Source of the DNA: Fidelibacterota bacterium
GTDB lineage: Bacteria; Fidelibacterota; UBA2242
NCBI GenBank assembly: GCA_023133185.1
Contig: JAGLWX010000105.1
Span: 1-7,654, forward strand
Reading direction: 5' to 3'
Length of the DNA: 7,654 bases
The notes beneath the pieces are model-generated. The model searched no databases. It saw only the letters and a list, made by a program, of their open reading frames with translations, and had not been told where the DNA came from. Positions 5,480 to 7,654 of the stretch are shown here, in pieces. Position 1 is the stretch's first letter. Every line of letters starts with the position of its first letter. Position numbers and translations under genes: made by a program.

Positions 5480-6970
5480 ATGCTCAAAAATAACATTAAA
5501 AAGTTCGGAAGTTTATCTATTATTATTCTGCTGATGGCGGTATTGATAAATCCGATCACATCACAGGAAAATCAGATGTCCTATTTATCACAGAAGCTGA
5601 TGTTGGAAAACAGTCTGCGTGAGCGCGTGACTAATGCCCTGGATAAATTACTGGATGACATTAAATTTATTGTCGATGTTTCGGTTGAAATTGCATTTAC
5701 TCCTATTGAGCAGACCAAAACAGTTTACGAAGTTCCCCAGGAAAGCGCGACAAAAACAAGTCAGACACAACCAACACCATCGCAAGCCGAAACGATTCCC
5801 CAAGTTGAAAGTCAGTATCAAGAACGTACAAGTCCGGATCTATCACTGCCTTTGCCCGGCTTTGAAATGCCGGAAGAATTGGTTACCCCGGATCAGGAAA
5901 TAAGTACGCCTGCTCTACAGGAAGGACCTCCAAGCGAACCTGCCGAATCTGTTACAGAAGTTCCGACCTATACACAGGAAGTCAGTCAGGAACACCGGGT
6001 TGTATCAACACAATCCATTCCGATCCCTGTTATAAAACGGCAACAGGTCAACATAATTATGGAAGATGGCATAACACCGGAAATTATCGAGAATGTTCGG
6101 CAGGTCGTTTCGATTGCGTCTCATTATGACCGAGCCAGAGGTGACGTTATAAGCATTATGACGGCTTCATTCAGGAAACGTCAGGATCAGGATGCCGCGG
6201 AAGCTATAATCCTGAAAAACATTGCTGAGAAAATCGATGATTTGGAACATCGCCAGCGGAAAGCCGAACAAATAGCAAAAATAGAACAGCAAAAGCAGGC
6301 AGAACGTCAAGCGGTAATTCGCGATTCGATGCGAATGGAAGAACTGCGTAAACAGATTGCTAATCTGCAAACTCAATTGGACGCTCCACAGCTATCGGAA
6401 GATCAGCGGGAAGAGACACGCATGCTCACAAATGAGCGAGAAATGGAACTCTCAAACTTGAAAATCCAGCTGCGGGAAAGTAACCGACGTCTTCAGGAAT
6501 TAGAAATGACTGCTCTTGAAACGGTTCCTCCCGGTTACAGAAGTGTTAAAGATCTCGGCCTTTATATCATTTTAGCTGTTTTTGCAGTCGCCCTGTTAAT
6601 TCTGCTTATAATTTTACTGGTGAATCGGAGAACCCATCAAAAAAGGCAGGAAATGGAGTGGGGATACGGAACAAAGATTCCCATGGGACCGCGACCTCAG
6701 CCACAACAGGCGCCCCGGCAAGCTGCTCCAGTAGATACACAACCCCAGACAGTCCCCCCTCCTGCACCACTACAACCGCAGGCAGCTCCACCGAAACAGG
6801 AACCACCTGTCGATATGTCGGCTATGAAAGAGGAAATGAAAGGAATTAAGCAATCTGTAATTTCGATGAGTGTCGGGCAGCCGGATACCGCGTCCCGGGT
6901 TATTACCGAATGGTTGGCACAGGAGCAAAAAGCCGAAGAGAGCGAATCGGAATTCGAAGGAGGATTATAA
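5480..6970 (+). CDS. Divergent FliF-like MS-ring protein: RBM3-only, with periplasmic coiled coil and FliG-binding tail
   Basis: A 496-residue membrane protein resembling only the C-terminal half of FliF, the MS-ring protein that anchors FliG. An export signal or first membrane segment lies at 11-28 (probable cleavage near Ser28-Gln29). Residues 40-84 (L-R-E-R-V-T-N-A-L-D-K-L-L, then V-D-V-S-V-E-I-A-F and T-K-T-V-Y-E-V-P) and 185-231 (Q-Q-V-N-I-I-M-E-D-G ... Y-D-R-A-R-G-D-V-I) match the two halves of RBM3, which in FliF are split by the beta-collar. Here the split is a Pro/Gln/Glu/Ser-rich stretch (85-170). RBM1 and RBM2 are absent. A Gln/Glu/Arg-rich coiled coil (235-345) precedes the membrane helix (358-382). 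The cytoplasmic tail has a Pro/Gln-rich linker (402-443) and T-A-S-R-V-I-T-E-W-L (470-479), like the FliF tail that binds FliG. AAGGAG at 5466-5471, eight bases before the ATG, supports the start. Context with motA, motB and fliG strengthens the call, but a full basal-body role is doubtful. Confidence 0.85.
   Translation: MLKNNIKKFGSLSIIILLMAVLINPITSQENQMSYLSQKLMLENSLRERVTNALDKLLDDIKFIVDVSVEIAFTPIEQTKTVYEVPQESATKTSQTQPTPSQAETIPQVESQYQERTSPDLSLPLPGFEMPEELVTPDQEISTPALQEGPPSEPAESVTEVPTYTQEVSQEHRVVSTQSIPIPVIKRQQVNIIMEDGITPEIIENVRQVVSIASHYDRARGDVISIMTASFRKRQDQDAAEAIILKNIAEKIDDLEHRQRKAEQIAKIEQQKQAERQAVIRDSMRMEELRKQIANLQTQLDAPQLSEDQREETRMLTNEREMELSNLKIQLRESNRRLQELEMTALETVPPGYRSVKDLGLYIILAVFAVALLILLIILLVNRRTHQKRQEMEWGYGTKIPMGPRPQPQQAPRQAAPVDTQPQTVPPPAPLQPQAAPPKQEPPVDMSAMKEEMKGIKQSVISMSVGQPDTASRVITEWLAQEQKAEESESEFEGGL
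6957..6964 (+). promoter_or_regulatory. Strong ribosome binding site of fliG
   Basis: AAGGAGGA is a full match to the Shine-Dalgarno core, eight bases before ATG 6973. It lies in the last codons of the FliF-like gene (Glu-Gly-Gly-Leu). It is the best ribosome site of the operon and fixes the fliG start. Confidence 0.8.
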
Positions 6971-6972
6971 GA

Positions 6973-7654
6973 ATGGTAGATTTTAAAAACCTCGACGGTT
7001 TGGATAAAGTCGCAATCCTTTTTAAAACCCTGGGGAATAATCTCGCATTACAGTTATTCAAGGGTATGACCAAGGAGCAGATTCAAAAGGTCCGGCAGCG
7101 CATGAGCACAATTAACAATATTCCTTTCACGGTGAAAAAGACAATCTTAGAAGAATTTTATTTCAGCTTTGTTTCTGAGAAATTCACGCCGGTTGCGGAA
7201 GAGACTAAAAAACCCTTTGAATTTTTAAATAATCTTACAGATGAACAGGTAATCTATCTGATTGCCACCGAAACTCCGCGGATTATGGCATTAACGATCG
7301 CTCAACTGGATGCAGAACGGCAGGTGAATGTTCTTCAGAATCTTGACCCGACGGTACAGCCTCGTGTGATTACTGAGATCGGACATCTCAGGGATATTCC
7401 GCTGGAAGGTGTTGTAAATATTGCCAATGAGCTGAAAGAAAAATCGGCGTTCATTCCGCGTGCTTCTGAATTCAATCGAGGTGGCGGTGAAAACCTTGCC
7501 GGGATTTTTAGCCAGTTACGTCCGAAAGATGAAAAACGTTTTCTCGAACATCTGGAAAAGGAAGCCCCGGACATCGTACAGGAAGTCAAGCGTCATTATT
7601 TCAGTTTTGATGATTTGCCGAAACTACCGCATGATATCCTGTCGGACGTCTTAA
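6973..7654 (+). CDS. fliG: Flagellar-type rotor/switch protein FliG, 3' end beyond the window
   Basis: The reading frame stays open from ATG 6973 to the window edge, giving 227 residues of a protein that is usually about 330-340 long. FliG forms the cytoplasmic ring on which the stator acts. The N-terminal domain (about 5-75) has L-D-K-V-A-I-L-F-K-T-L-G, the usual FliG opening. The middle domain (about 80-155) begins with P-F-E-F-L and contains E-T-P-R-I-M-A-L at 100-107, where most FliG proteins have Glu-His-Pro-Gln. A Gly-Gly-Gly hinge (170-172) follows, then the start of the C-terminal part, with H-Y-F-S-F-D-D-L (208-215) in place of the usual Met-Phe-x-Phe-Glu-Asp-Leu. The torque helix with the charged stator-facing residues would lie beyond position 7654, so it cannot be assessed. 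The gene starts two bases after the FliF-like stop and has a strong ribosome site. Confidence 0.93.
   Translation, partial: MVDFKNLDGLDKVAILFKTLGNNLALQLFKGMTKEQIQKVRQRMSTINNIPFTVKKTILEEFYFSFVSEKFTPVAEETKKPFEFLNNLTDEQVIYLIATETPRIMALTIAQLDAERQVNVLQNLDPTVQPRVITEIGHLRDIPLEGVVNIANELKEKSAFIPRASEFNRGGGENLAGIFSQLRPKDEKRFLEHLEKEAPDIVQEVKRHYFSFDDLPKLPHDILSDVL

Noticed and set aside
5480..6970. FliF-like gene as a 5'-truncated or decayed fliF
   Set aside because: It has its own strong ribosome site, an N-terminal export signal and a full open frame, so it reads as a distinct architecture and not a broken gene.
7335..7654. Open frames on either strand overlapping fliG (minus 7335-7589, plus 7460-7654)
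   Set aside because: They lie over a clear FliG reading frame, have no ribosome site or recognisable protein features, and are shadows.
1..7654. tRNA, rRNA, CRISPR arrays, insertion sequences or rho-independent terminators
   Set aside because: No repeated spacer pattern, transposase, RNA gene or GC-rich hairpin followed by a T-run was seen; gaps between genes are too short to hold them.

Overview
The window reads as one plus-strand operon of eight closely packed genes from a Gram-negative (outer-membrane) bacterium. A lipoprotein signal peptide, a predicted outer-membrane beta-barrel, a MotB-type peptidoglycan-binding domain and several signal peptides ending in '-SQ' or '-GQ' suggest the wider FCB assemblage (for example a Marinimicrobia-, Calditrichota- or Fibrobacterota-like lineage). 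This placement is an inference from style, not a phylogenetic result. Shine-Dalgarno sites are clear on most genes, which argues against a typical Bacteroidota member.

Layout. Positions 1-109 hold a sigma70-like promoter (12-41), a short inverted repeat (61-87) and the leader. Four envelope genes follow: a lipoprotein with an SH3/LSm-like strand segment and an FxLyD-like C-terminus (110-1063), two tandem CpoB/YbgF-like exported coiled-coil/TPR proteins (1063-1857 and 1861-2607), and a protein combining a predicted outer-membrane beta-barrel, a coiled coil and TPRs (2630-3970). The motor half comes next: a PomA/MotA-type stator (3982-4773), a PomB/MotB-type stator (4777-5463), a highly divergent FliF-like protein (5480-6970) and the first two thirds of a FliG rotor protein (6973 to the window edge). 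Gaps range from a 1-base overlap to 22 bases, so the genes are probably co-transcribed and partly translationally coupled.

How they may work together. MotA/MotB should form an ion-driven stator anchored to peptidoglycan. FliG should be the cytoplasmic rotor ring it pushes, held to the membrane by the C-terminal tail of the FliF-like protein. That protein is not an ordinary MS-ring FliF. It has an N-terminal export signal and only the RBM3-like ring-building domain; RBM1 and RBM2 are missing. It also carries a long predicted periplasmic coiled coil before its transmembrane segment. The upstream lipoprotein, TPR proteins and barrel would supply periplasmic and outer-membrane parts. The set suggests a flagellum-derived rotary or force-transducing machine, possibly for gliding or envelope-spanning work, rather than a normal flagellar basal body. 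No flagellar export, rod, hook or filament gene is visible here. Whether such genes exist elsewhere in the genome cannot be judged from this window.
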